Source: an uncultured Bacteroidota bacterium (GTDB lineage: Bacteria; Bacteroidota; Bacteroidia; Bacteroidales; VadinHA17). Taken from it: 64,000 nt of DNA. This document shows positions 25,917 to 34,781 of the stretch, one piece after another (the stretch's first letter is position 1; the number at the start of each line of letters is the position of its first letter). The stretch covers positions 1 through 64,000 of the forward strand of contig CAIJYD010000002.1 in assembly GCA_903824785.1 (NCBI GenBank), in the 5' to 3' direction. The notes below the pieces were generated by a model. It saw only the letters and a program-made list of their open reading frames with translations, was not told the origin of the DNA and did not search any database. The position numbers and the translations under genes are program-made.

Positions 25917-27830
25917 ATGAAATCCTTAATCCAGTTCTTCGAAGAAAGCGTTGAAAAGTTCAGTAATAATGTTTATCTCTGGGAAAAACCTAATGATAAA
26001 TATGAAGGTACAACATACGGCGAAACCCGAAAGCAGGTATATGAGTTTGCTGCAGGACTGATTAAGCTGGGAATTAAAAAAGGAGACAGAATCAGCCTGA
26101 TCTCCGAAGGACGAAACAGCTGGGTTATAGGTGAAATGGGAATTCTGTACGCTGGTGCAGTTAATGTGCCGTTATCTGTAAAACTTAATCCCGATGAGAT
26201 AAAATTCAGGATCAGCCATTCAGGTTCAAGAATGATTCTGGTTTCATCAATTCAGGCACAAAAATTAAAACATGTAATCGGAGAATGCCCCGGCATTGAA
26301 AAAATTATTCATTTCGACACTCAGGAAGAGTATGCCGGCAATGAAATACATTTCAATGAAGTCAGAAAAATTGGTAGGGAATGGCTCGACATCCCAGGAA
26401 ATATGACAGAGTTTGAAGAATTATTCAAGAGCCTCACTCCTTCCGATTTCGCAAATATCTGCTATACATCAGGCACCACTGCAGACCCAAAGGGTATCAT
26501 CCTCACTCATGGAAATTATGTTACCAACGTCTATCAGTCATATAGCCTGATGGATATCCCTGCATTCTATAAAACACTTCTGATTCTCCCATGGGATCAC
26601 TCGTTCGGACATACCTGCGGAATATTCGCCTTTATGGGAAAAGGTGCAAGTATAGCTTCAGTAAAATCGGGGAAAACACCCATGGAGACTCTGCGAAATC
26701 TGCCTTCATGCCTTAAGGAGATAAAACCAAATCTGCTGATGAGCGTTCCTGCTATCGCCAAAAACTTCAGAAAAAATATTGAAAAAGGAATAAAAGAAAA
26801 AGGAAAACTGATTGAAATGCTCTTTAATCATGCACTCAATATCTCCTATTCATACAACAAAGAGGGCTGGAACAGAGGAGTAGGATTACAAAGACTTAAA
26901 AAGCCTCTGCTGAACCTTTATGATAAGATACTTTTCAGTAAGATACGTGAAGGTTATGGAGGAGAACTTGACTTTTTCATTGGCGGTGGCGCCCTTCTCG
27001 ACATTGAGCTGCAAAGATTTTTTTATGCATTGGGAATACCAATGTTCCAGGGATATGGATTAAGCGAAGCCTCTCCTGTTATCTCTTCCAATTCTGCCAG
27101 CAGACATAAACTCGGATCATCAGGAGTGCTGATAAATAACATGGATCTCAAAATTTGCGACGATGACGGCAACGAGTTACCTGCAGGACAGAAAGGTGAA
27201 ATTGTAATCAGAGGCGGAAATGTGATGCACGGGTACTGGAAAAATGACTCCGCAACAAAAGAGAGTATCAAAGATGGCTGGCTTTATACCGGCGATATGG
27301 GTTATATGAGCGAAGATGGATTCCTTTATGTGCTTGGCAGGTTCAAAAGCCTTCTTATTGCAGATGACGGAGAAAAATTCAGCCCTGAAGGTATTGAAGA
27401 AGCTATCTCCGAACAATCGAAATACATTGACCAATGCATGCTTTATAATAATCAGAAGCCTTATACCGTTGCTCTCGTTGTACCAAACCAACATGCCCTT
27501 AAATTATTTCTTGAAGAAAAAGACCTTACCGCAGACTCGGACGAGGGAATACGTGTTGTAATTAACCTGATTGAAAGCGAGGTAAATGAGTACCGTACCA
27601 ATGGCAGATTCGGAAATATGTTTCCTCAGCGATGGCTTCCTGTTGCAATTGGAATTCTGGAGGAGAGCTTTACAGAAGATAACGGGCTGATGAACTCAAC
27701 CATGAAAATTGTAAGAGGAAAAATCATGGACAGATATCAGGGCTTGATAGACTATTTGTATACTCCTGATGCTAAGGCTGTTACAAATGAGAGAAATGTA
27801 GATGAGGTTGAGAAAATGAAACTCGGTTAA
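25917..27830 (+). CDS. AMP-forming long-chain acyl-CoA synthetase
   Basis: A 637-residue ANL-superfamily enzyme that activates a carboxylic acid with ATP and CoA. The adenylation signature YTSGTTADPKGIILTHGN, the GYGLSEASPV block, the YTGDMGYMSEDGFLYVLGR hinge motif and a C-terminal swinging domain are present. Length and the insert after residue 250 resemble the bacterial FadD15/long-chain group rather than acetyl-CoA synthetases. No beta-oxidation genes adjoin it, so it may serve phospholipid recycling or anaerobic fatty-acid activation. The final catalytic Lys is not obvious by eye near the C-terminus (I see ENGLMNSTMKIVRGKI-like residues). Confidence 0.93.
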   Translation: MKSLIQFFEESVEKFSNNVYLWEKPNDKYEGTTYGETRKQVYEFAAGLIKLGIKKGDRISLISEGRNSWVIGEMGILYAGAVNVPLSVKLNPDEIKFRISHSGSRMILVSSIQAQKLKHVIGECPGIEKIIHFDTQEEYAGNEIHFNEVRKIGREWLDIPGNMTEFEELFKSLTPSDFANICYTSGTTADPKGIILTHGNYVTNVYQSYSLMDIPAFYKTLLILPWDHSFGHTCGIFAFMGKGASIASVKSGKTPMETLRNLPSCLKEIKPNLLMSVPAIAKNFRKNIEKGIKEKGKLIEMLFNHALNISYSYNKEGWNRGVGLQRLKKPLLNLYDKILFSKIREGYGGELDFFIGGGALLDIELQRFFYALGIPMFQGYGLSEASPVISSNSASRHKLGSSGVLINNMDLKICDDDGNELPAGQKGEIVIRGGNVMHGYWKNDSATKESIKDGWLYTGDMGYMSEDGFLYVLGRFKSLLIADDGEKFSPEGIEEAISEQSKYIDQCMLYNNQKPYTVALVVPNQHALKLFLEEKDLTADSDEGIRVVINLIESEVNEYRTNGRFGNMFPQRWLPVAIGILEESFTEDNGLMNSTMKIVRGKIMDRYQGLIDYLYTPDAKAVTNERNVDEVEKMKLG

Positions 27831-27852
27831 TCAGTTCTGAAGAAGAAAACTC

Positions 27853-28407
27853 CTAAATAACTATCAACCTGCTCTTGAAGGGTAAAAATGTCATGAAATC
27901 GGCATGATGAACAATATATGCCTCGGTAGTTCTTTTAACAAGATCGCCTTCATGAGCATGGGCCGCAATAATATGACATACCTCAGGTTGTACTCCGCAC
28001 TCCTCTGCCAGCGACACACCGGAAAACGGATGGCGAAGGTATTGTCCGTATTTTCCCTGTACAGCAGTCCCGTTTTTATCAAGCTCATATTCAAGTAATT
28101 TACCTACATCTGCAAGTATCGCCCCCGAAATAAGAACATCCATATTCACCGGAAGATCATTACTAAAGAACTCATTCATCTTTTCGCCACTTGCTTTTGC
28201 AATATGCACCACGCATCTTTTATGAGCCATAAAGCTTACTTTCAGATCGGGGCCGCAAAGAAGTGTAAACGGAATCCTTTCCAGATCATCAGCAGTCAGG
28301 ACACTTCTCTCAAGAGCAATCTCCCATGTTTTTGAAGTTTTTTCCCTGAGTGAATTATCTATGATCCACTCAAGTTCCGGCCAAAGTTTTTTTATCTGCT
28401 CATTCAT
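27853..28407 (-). CDS. HD-domain protein with altered metal motif
   Basis: A 184-residue protein with the helical layout of HD phosphohydrolases: an early His (H62 or H68 in AHKRCVVHIAKAS), HPFSGVSLAEECGV (H126), CHIIAAHAHEGD and a late Asp in IVHHADF. The namesake HD dyad is, however, A99-D100 in ILADVGK, where the family usually has LLHDIGK. Metal binding and catalysis may be weakened, or use another ligand. It is convergent with the acyl-CoA synthetase and 12 bases downstream of the dehydrogenase gene on the same strand. The substrate is unknown. Confidence 0.82.
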   Translation of the reverse strand: MNEQIKKLWPELEWIIDNSLREKTSKTWEIALERSVLTADDLERIPFTLLCGPDLKVSFMAHKRCVVHIAKASGEKMNEFFSNDLPVNMDVLISGAILADVGKLLEYELDKNGTAVQGKYGQYLRHPFSGVSLAEECGVQPEVCHIIAAHAHEGDLVKRTTEAYIVHHADFMTFLPFKSRLIVI

Positions 28408-28419
28408 TTTTAAAACTCT

Positions 28420-29619
28420 TTATTGTTTTATTCTGGAAATGATTGCATCGGTCATTGCGGAAGTTGAAGCAGCTCCGTTCTTAATAACCTCAGCGCTACC
28501 AGACATTTTCATCATATCATATGTTTTTACTTTCCCCTCTTCTATCACTTCAGCAATGGCCTTACGGATCTTTAATGAAATGTTTTTCTCTCCCATATAG
28601 TCAAGCATCATACAGGCCGACTCAATCATTGCAATTGGATTTACAATTGAGACTTCATAATCAGCATATTTCGGGGCAGAACCGTGTGTTGGCTCAAATA
28701 CTGCAATCCCGTCAGCGGAAAACTGCGCACTGCAGGCAAATCCGAGTCCGCCAATAAGCCCCGCAAATGCATCAGAAGCAATATCACCAAACATATTACC
28801 TGCTACGATAACCCCGTAATCTTCCGGATTCTTAGTCAGCCACATCATCTGGGCATCTATATTGGTATTCACCAGTTTTATCTGCGGAAAAGAATTTTTC
28901 TGAATATCCTTGGCCAGTTTCCACATCAGTCCCGATGTTTCTCTGATAACATTTGGCTTCTCACACAGAGTAACTGAATCATAGCCGAATTTAACAGCAT
29001 ATTCAAATGCTGCAACAAGAATCCTCATGGTGGCTTTCCGGGTAAAGATCCTTGTTGATACTGATAGCTCATCCACAGGAACATCACCAAAGTTTTCTTT
29101 GAACTTTGGATGTGTCATCAGCGCCTGGTAAACCTGCGCCGGAGGATTGGTCCACTCCACTCCCGAATAGAGACATTCTGTATTCTGACGGAATATTACA
29201 ACATCAACAAGGGGTTCATCAATTGTATTATCTTTTCCCCGTCTGACAAAATTCAGAGGATTACCTTTATATGATTTACATGGCCGTACACAAATATCAA
29301 GATTAAACAACTGCCGCAAACCAACTATCGGGCTTGAGTAGACAAATCCCTTTCCCTGAAGGTCAGGATTAAGAGCGGCTTTTGCCTCGTCATTGGGTTT
29401 TGAAGTTATTGCCCCAAAAAGAGCAATCTTATGTTTTTTAAGAAGCTCTATTGTCCTTACAGGAAGAGGATTACCTTCCCTGCACCAGTATTCCCAGCCA
29501 ATATCTCCGTGCACATAATCTGCCTCAAATCCTGCTGCATCAAGTACTCTGACAGCCTCCCTGAGTACCACTTCACCAATCCCGTCTCCGGGTAATGTAA
29601 CAATAACAGGTTTTTTCAT
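28420..29619 (-). CDS. Isocitrate/isopropylmalate dehydrogenase family enzyme
   Basis: A beta-decarboxylating dehydrogenase of 399 residues: LPGDGIGEVV at the N-terminus, the substrate Arg regions (LDICVRPCKSYKG, TECLYSGVEW, STRIFTRKATMRI), the metal-binding NMFGDIASDAFAGLIGGLG and the nucleotide loop EPTHGSAPKYA. In Bacteroidota this branch is usually annotated as isocitrate dehydrogenase, but homoisocitrate or other 2-hydroxy-acid use cannot be excluded. No leuC/leuD genes adjoin it, which argues against leucine synthesis. I place the start at the ATG at 29619, directly before KKPVIVTLPG; a TTG at 29655 is in frame. Confidence 0.9.
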   Translation of the reverse strand: MKKPVIVTLPGDGIGEVVLREAVRVLDAAGFEADYVHGDIGWEYWCREGNPLPVRTIELLKKHKIALFGAITSKPNDEAKAALNPDLQGKGFVYSSPIVGLRQLFNLDICVRPCKSYKGNPLNFVRRGKDNTIDEPLVDVVIFRQNTECLYSGVEWTNPPAQVYQALMTHPKFKENFGDVPVDELSVSTRIFTRKATMRILVAAFEYAVKFGYDSVTLCEKPNVIRETSGLMWKLAKDIQKNSFPQIKLVNTNIDAQMMWLTKNPEDYGVIVAGNMFGDIASDAFAGLIGGLGFACSAQFSADGIAVFEPTHGSAPKYADYEVSIVNPIAMIESACMMLDYMGEKNISLKIRKAIAEVIEEGKVKTYDMMKMSGSAEVIKNGAASTSAMTDAIISRIKQ

Positions 29620-29737
29620 ATTGAAGGTTTTTATTACGCAGTTTTTGTAACTCAATTGTAAAAATAGTCATTTTTCTGCAGTCAATAAAAAATATGAGTA
29701 ATTTAAATATCAGTCCTTATAAGTGAAAAAAAAACTT

Positions 29738-29745
29738 TAGATTTG
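29738..29745 (+). promoter_or_regulatory. -7 promoter element for pepD
   Basis: TAGATTTG, an exact TAnnTTTG match, 28 bases upstream of the pepD ATG. Confidence 0.5.
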
Positions 29746-29772
29746 TAGGTTAAGTGATATTTTAAAATAGTT

Positions 29773-31233
29773 ATGAGCACTTTTAATAAGCTGAATCCGG
29801 CACCTGTATGGGAATATTTCGAGGAGATATGCAGAATACCACGTATCTCTAAAAATGAAGAGAAGATAAGATTGTACCTTCTTGAATTTGCTGAAAAAAA
29901 CAATCTTGAAGCTAAAGAAGATGCTGTTGGAAATATACTGATTACAAAACCACCTTTCCCGGGAATGGAGAACAGAAAAACAGTTGTGCTTCAAAGCCAT
30001 ATGGATATGGTTGGAGAGAAAAATGCTGATTATGAGCATGACTGGGATAATGATCCGATAATACCTCTGAAAAAAGAAGGCTGGATAACGGCCAGAGGGA
30101 CAACTCTTGGAGCAGACGATGGAATAGGTATTGCAGCTCAGATGGCCATTCTTACTGATAATAAACTTCAGTCAGGAAAAATAGAATGCCTTTTCACAGT
30201 TGATGAGGAAACAGGAATGACTGGAGTGATAAATCTCAAATCTGATTTTTTTACCGGAAAAACACTATTAAACCTTGATTCAGAGGACGAGGGAATACTT
30301 TTTATCGGCTGTGCAGGTGGCATGGATACTGTTGGTACAATGAGCTATAATCCTGTTCCTGTTAAAAATGGATCTTCTGCCTATGAATTATCGGTTACCG
30401 GTTTGCACGGCGGACATTCAGGTGATGAAATTCATAAAGGTTATGGAAACTCTGTGAAAATAATAACACGACTGATCAGCCATATTTCCGGCAAACATAA
30501 AACATCCATTTCCGGTTTTGATGGAGGTAATCTGAGAAATGGCATACCACGGGAAGCTTTTGCAACAATTGTTATTGATGAAGAGGTTACCGTATCTGTC
30601 AGGAATCTGGCTGATGAGTTTTTCACAATTGTAAAAACTGAGCTCGGAAATCTGGAAAAAGAGTTAAATATTTCAGTAAAAAAAGCAGATCTTCCTTCTT
30701 TTGTCATGGATGAAGAGAATCAGAAAAAATTCCTCAATGCAATAACCTGCTGCCCTCATGGTGTTTTAGCCTGGTCAAAGGATATGGCAGACCTTGTTGA
30801 GACATCTACAAACCTTGCATCAGCCAAATTCAGTGAAAACAATACGATAAAGATTGTTACAACACAGAGGAGTTCAGTTGAATCATCAAAGCATGATGCC
30901 TGCCAAAGGGTTGAGTCGTGCCTTAAACTTGCCGGGGCAGAAGTTGTTCATTCTGACGGATATCCGGGTTGGAAACCGGATCTTGCATCAGCCATACTCG
31001 GAATTACCCGAAAATCATACCTTGGGTTATTTGGAAAAGAGCCAATGGTTAAAGCAATTCATGCCGGTCTGGAATGCGGCCTTATCGGTGAAAAGGTTAA
31101 AGATCTGGATATGATATCTTTTGGTCCAACCATTAGAGGAGCCCATACGCCCGAAGAGATGATTGAAACAGTCACTGTAGCAATGTTCTGGGAGCTGCTT
31201 ATTGATGTAATCAGGAATATGCCGGCTAAATAG
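29773..31233 (+). CDS. pepD: Aminoacyl-histidine dipeptidase (M20 family)
   Basis: A 486-residue M20 metallopeptidase of the PepD (cytosol non-specific dipeptidase) group, which cleaves Xaa-His and other dipeptides. Zinc ligands appear in order: LQSHMDMVGEKN, GADDGIGIA, VDEETGMTG and the late AIHAGLECG. The long lid domain between them (GLHGGHSGDEIHKG onward) is typical. It has no signal peptide, so it is cytoplasmic. It is convergent with the rubredoxin gene, with a gap of six bases. Confidence 0.95.
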   Translation: MSTFNKLNPAPVWEYFEEICRIPRISKNEEKIRLYLLEFAEKNNLEAKEDAVGNILITKPPFPGMENRKTVVLQSHMDMVGEKNADYEHDWDNDPIIPLKKEGWITARGTTLGADDGIGIAAQMAILTDNKLQSGKIECLFTVDEETGMTGVINLKSDFFTGKTLLNLDSEDEGILFIGCAGGMDTVGTMSYNPVPVKNGSSAYELSVTGLHGGHSGDEIHKGYGNSVKIITRLISHISGKHKTSISGFDGGNLRNGIPREAFATIVIDEEVTVSVRNLADEFFTIVKTELGNLEKELNISVKKADLPSFVMDEENQKKFLNAITCCPHGVLAWSKDMADLVETSTNLASAKFSENNTIKIVTTQRSSVESSKHDACQRVESCLKLAGAEVVHSDGYPGWKPDLASAILGITRKSYLGLFGKEPMVKAIHAGLECGLIGEKVKDLDMISFGPTIRGAHTPEEMIETVTVAMFWELLIDVIRNMPAK

Positions 31234-31239
31234 CAGAAG

Positions 31240-31401
31240 TTAATCGTATTCCAGGAACTCATCTTTCCCTGCTCCGCAAACCGGACAAATATAATCATCA
31301 GGCAAATCGATGAAAGCAATTCCCGATTCAATTTCCGCAGACATATCTCCCCGCTCAGGGTCATAAACATATCCGCAGATAACACATTTGAATTTTTCCA
31401 T
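31240..31401 (-). CDS. Rubredoxin
   Basis: A 53-residue rubredoxin found by reading the minus strand. Two iron-binding knuckles, [11 protein letters not shown] near the start and [11 protein letters not shown] near the end, with the aromatic and acidic residues typical of the fold (for example [14 protein letters not shown]), leave no doubt. It carries one electron at an Fe(Cys)4 centre, often for oxygen or superoxide detoxification in anaerobes. Its ATG lies 11 bases after the citF stop, so it is probably the last gene of the same transcript. The spacing between knuckles and the length are normal. Confidence 0.95.
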   Translation of the reverse strand: MEKFKCVICGYVYDPERGDMSAEIESGIAFIDLPDDYICPVCGAGKDEFLEYD

Positions 31402-31412
31402 AATAACTATTC

Positions 31413-32969
31413 TCAGGATTTTATTTTTCTGATAACATCAATAACAGTTCCATCTACCCACTTTACAGCCGCAACAATATCCTCTTCAAATACCGGTTTT
31501 TGCGGTTTTCCGCAGATCTTTTCAGCTTCATCCTTCAGCTCCCCGATTGTTTTCAAGGGAAGTCCGCTACCTTTTACACTCTCAATAAGATCCTGCCGGA
31601 GCGGATTAATGGCAATTCCTCTTTCAGTTATGATAACATCAATAAGCTCACCCGGGCCACAAAGTGTTGTCACTTCATCAACAATGACCGGTATCCTGTC
31701 GCGGAACAGGGGGATTGGCAGTATAACATTCCGGGCATGCAGACAGTTCTGCCAGCCACCAATTCCATGCAGAAGATAACCGTCGGAATGAGTTACAACA
31801 TTTCCGTTGAAATTCAGGTCCACCTCAGTTGCTCCAAGTATCATAATATCCATCATACTTGTAAGGTTTCCTTTTGAATGGTAATTATATGCATTAAAAA
31901 CAGAATATGGTATATGACCCGGATTATTATCAATTGACCTTACAGACTCAAGATCAAATGCCTGGGCATCGAGGATAAAATCCATCTGCCCATCCGTTAA
32001 CATCTCAACCATATATTTTGTACTTCCTCCGAAACCGAATTTCGATTTCCATCCTTTATTTTTCATAATGCGGTGTACAAACACAGCGATAGCCAAAGAT
32101 GTTCCGCCAGCTCCGGCCTGCATCGTTACACCATTTTTCAGGATCCCCGATTTCTCAAGAAATGAAGCCGTCATCTCTGCGATCAGAAGCCGGTCAGGGC
32201 TGTTTGTTACACGGGTAGTCCCTGAAACAATTTTTTCGGGTACTCCTATCTTATCAACAACCACCACATAATCAACATAAATGCCTTCAATCTCCATCGG
32301 AAAACAGGGAAAATCTATGAGGTTATCTGTTACCACAATGACCTTACCTGCATACATTGAATCGGCTTTTGCATAACCTATTACTCCGCATGCTGACGTT
32401 CCGCCTGTACCTTTTGCATTTCCAAAGGAATCAGCAGTTGGAGCGGTAAGAACTGCTATATCAATCTTAACCTCTCCGTCCTGGATTGCCTGAACACGAC
32501 CACCGTGAGATCGCAGGACTGCAGTTCCCTTCATCCTTCCTTCAGAAACATACCTGCCCAAAGGTCCGTTCATGCTTCCCTCTATCCTGTTAATAGTCCC
32601 GTCGTTCAGATAACTGATAACAGGATCATTGCAGGGGAAAGAGGCAGAAGGAAACCATACCAGATCTTTCACCTTCATTTCTGAGGCCAGCTCAAATACT
32701 TTATTGCTGACAAGATCCCCGTCCCTCAGATGATGATGTGTGGAGATTGTCATCCCGTCGCAAAGGCCACATTTACGAAGAGCTTCCGCCAGGGATGATA
32801 CTACCTTATTGCCATCGTCAGGATAGTCAGAGCAAGTTGGTATCGGAGGAGAATATTTTCTTCCGTCAGGCCTGTGATTCCCGACTCCTTTAAAAGGAAT
32901 AGCAGGCTGGCCGTTTATCTCAAGAGGAACAGGCCTGCCGGCAGCATTTATTACGGTTTTGACAGCCAT
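31413..32969 (-). CDS. citF: Citrate lyase alpha subunit (citrate CoA-transferase)
   Basis: A 518-residue CitF: it swaps acetyl for citryl on the acyl carrier domain of citrate lyase. Family blocks include NHRPDGRKY near the N-terminus, [44 protein letters not shown] and [15 protein letters not shown]-like sequence in the second CoA-transferase half. I take the ATG at 32969 ([15 protein letters not shown]), 17 bases after the citDE stop; an ATG at 33020 is in frame but would overlap that gene by 34 bases. No citC, citX or citG accessory gene is in the window. Confidence 0.95.
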   Translation of the reverse strand: MAVKTVINAAGRPVPLEINGQPAIPFKGVGNHRPDGRKYSPPIPTCSDYPDDGNKVVSSLAEALRKCGLCDGMTISTHHHLRDGDLVSNKVFELASEMKVKDLVWFPSASFPCNDPVISYLNDGTINRIEGSMNGPLGRYVSEGRMKGTAVLRSHGGRVQAIQDGEVKIDIAVLTAPTADSFGNAKGTGGTSACGVIGYAKADSMYAGKVIVVTDNLIDFPCFPMEIEGIYVDYVVVVDKIGVPEKIVSGTTRVTNSPDRLLIAEMTASFLEKSGILKNGVTMQAGAGGTSLAIAVFVHRIMKNKGWKSKFGFGGSTKYMVEMLTDGQMDFILDAQAFDLESVRSIDNNPGHIPYSVFNAYNYHSKGNLTSMMDIMILGATEVDLNFNGNVVTHSDGYLLHGIGGWQNCLHARNVILPIPLFRDRIPVIVDEVTTLCGPGELIDVIITERGIAINPLRQDLIESVKGSGLPLKTIGELKDEAEKICGKPQKPVFEEDIVAAVKWVDGTVIDVIRKIKS

Positions 32970-32986
32970 ATCTTTCTTATAAATTC

Positions 32987-34216
32987 TTAAATAATTTCCG
33001 TTGTTAAATCCTCTTTCCATCCGGCAGGAATACGACCAAGACTTATTGCAAGAGTAATAGTTTTCTGAGCCCTGGCAACAACCGGGGGGTCGATCATTTT
33101 TGAGCCAAGTGCCACTACTCCCAGCCCTTGTTCCCGTGCTTTTTCAAATGCAAGAACTATCTTTTTCGACTTTTCTATTTCAGCTTCATCAGGTGCAAAT
33201 CCCTCCCGGATAACAGCGATCTGACGAGGATGAATACACCCCATGCCTTCAAAGCCCAGCGATTTTGAAGTTAAGACATTCTTCTTCAGCCCCTCCATAT
33301 CGGCAACATCTGAAAACACTGAATCGATAGGTTGTATACCTGCCGCCTTTGCAGCAACGACAAGCCTGGTTCTGGCGTAAAACGATTCCATCCCCTCTGC
33401 TGTTCTGGGCACACCAAGGTCGGCAGTATAATCTTCCAGGCCCAGAGCCAGCGCCACAATATTCTCCGATGCCCTGGCAATGTCATAAGAGTTCTCTACT
33501 CCGATGGCACTTTCAATTATAGGCATTAGGTAAATTATATTACCTGAATTGTGTTTTTTAAGAATGGATTTAATCTCGTTATCAACCAATTTAACATAAT
33601 CAGCACTTTCGCATTTTGGAATCAGAATGAGATTTGTATTATAAGGAACAACAAAATGAAGATCCGCCAGCCCCCTTTCGCCCTGATTTATCCTTACCAT
33701 TCTTTCAGCACCAAAGAAGTTTACCTGATGCAAGGCATTTCTTACCAGTATTCTGGCTTCATCCTTCTTCTCAGGTGCAACAGAATCTTCCAGGTCAAGA
33801 ATAATACCATCGGCAGAATGCAATCCGGCATTGATCATAAGGCCGGGAGCATTACCGGGCAGGTAGAGACGTGTAAAACGAAACCGGTGACGGGTAGTGG
33901 AATAACAATTTTCACTGATGAACTCAGGCAGGAAATTGAGATTTGTGCTGATCAGTTTTTTTACTGCCGATTCGAGACGGGCAGCAATCACAAACGGAAG
34001 AGCACCTGAATCATTGATCTTTACCAGAGCATTTCTGACACCAAAGAATTCAAGAATCTCTTTAGTTAAACTTATTATTGAGTCGCCATAAAGGACTTTT
34101 ACCTTCGAGATCAAATCAACAATTATTCCGCCTCCGGTCTTTAGCTCAAGACAAATCTCGCAATCGGATCTGACTTTTGGACCGGAATTGCCCGTAAAAG
34201 CTATAGTCCCTTTCAT
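32987..34216 (-). CDS. Fused citrate lyase acyl carrier (CitD) and beta subunit (CitE)
   Basis: Residues 1 to about 95 match CitD, the acyl carrier protein of citrate lyase: VRSDCEICLEL fits the SxDVMxRI site, with S17 as the likely attachment point of the phosphoribosyl-dephospho-CoA group, and FGVRNALVKINDSGALPFVIAARLE is the conserved C-terminal helix region. From about 110 onward it is CitE (HpcH/HpaI fold): RLYLPGNAPGLM, DGIILDLEDSVAPEKKDEAR, PIIESAIGVEN and GFEGMGCIHPRQI. CitE cleaves citryl-thioester to oxaloacetate and acetyl-thioester. The carrier and its lyase are normally separate chains; here they are one 409-residue polypeptide upstream of citF. Confidence 0.92.
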   Translation of the reverse strand: MKGTIAFTGNSGPKVRSDCEICLELKTGGGIIVDLISKVKVLYGDSIISLTKEILEFFGVRNALVKINDSGALPFVIAARLESAVKKLISTNLNFLPEFISENCYSTTRHRFRFTRLYLPGNAPGLMINAGLHSADGIILDLEDSVAPEKKDEARILVRNALHQVNFFGAERMVRINQGERGLADLHFVVPYNTNLILIPKCESADYVKLVDNEIKSILKKHNSGNIIYLMPIIESAIGVENSYDIARASENIVALALGLEDYTADLGVPRTAEGMESFYARTRLVVAAKAAGIQPIDSVFSDVADMEGLKKNVLTSKSLGFEGMGCIHPRQIAVIREGFAPDEAEIEKSKKIVLAFEKAREQGLGVVALGSKMIDPPVVARAQKTITLAISLGRIPAGWKEDLTTEII

Positions 34217-34247
34217 CTTAATTTATGTTTGGTTTAGCAGTACAAAC

Positions 34248-34658
34248 CTATTTATTTCTGTTTTCACAAATCTCAATAAGCACTCCGGAGGCAGATTTCG
34301 GATGCAAAAAAGCAATATCAAGACCTTCCGCACCTTTTCGGGGTTTGGAATCAATCAGTTTCACCCCCATATCTGCGGCATGAACCAGTTGCTCTTCAAT
34401 ATTTTCCACCGCAAAAGCAATATGATGAATTCCTTCGCCTTTTTTCTCAATGAATTTTCCAACAGGACCGTCCGGATCAGTTGATTCAAGCAACTCTATT
34501 TTTGTTTGTCCAACCATGAAAAAAGCTGTCCGTACCTTCTGCTCTGCTACCTCTTCAATATTATAGCATTTCAGGCCAAAAACTTTTTCATAGAAACCTA
34601 TTGCTTCATCAAGGTTACTTACAGCAATTCCAATATGTTCAATATGTGATGGTTTCAT
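34248..34658 (-). CDS. mce: Methylmalonyl-CoA epimerase
   Basis: A 136-residue VOC-fold protein: IEHIGIAVSNLDEAIGFYEKVFGL, then RTAFFMVGQTKIELLESTDPDGPV, GEGIHHIAFAVENIE and the closing SGVLIEICE. The metal ligands (His of IEHIG, Glu of KIELLE, His of GIHHIAF, Glu of IEICE) are in place. It interconverts R- and S-methylmalonyl-CoA in propionate formation or degradation. The ATG at 34667 is an alternative three codons upstream. It lies 31 bases before citDE, but no mutase or carboxylase gene is in the window. Confidence 0.95.
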   Translation of the reverse strand: MKPSHIEHIGIAVSNLDEAIGFYEKVFGLKCYNIEEVAEQKVRTAFFMVGQTKIELLESTDPDGPVGKFIEKKGEGIHHIAFAVENIEEQLVHAADMGVKLIDSKPRKGAEGLDIAFLHPKSASGVLIEICENRNK

Positions 34659-34781
34659 CAATATCAATATCAGTTTAAATTATTATAACAAATTTAGTTT
34701 ATTGCCTGAATCTTCAGGAGACAAATATCATGTTTTTATGATTTTTCCTCCAGTATCAGGAATCAGATGAGGAAATTCTTA

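Noticed and set aside
28420-29619. leuB (isopropylmalate dehydrogenase) as a firm name
   Set aside because: Sequence fits the broad family, but no leucine genes adjoin it and isocitrate dehydrogenase is at least as likely.
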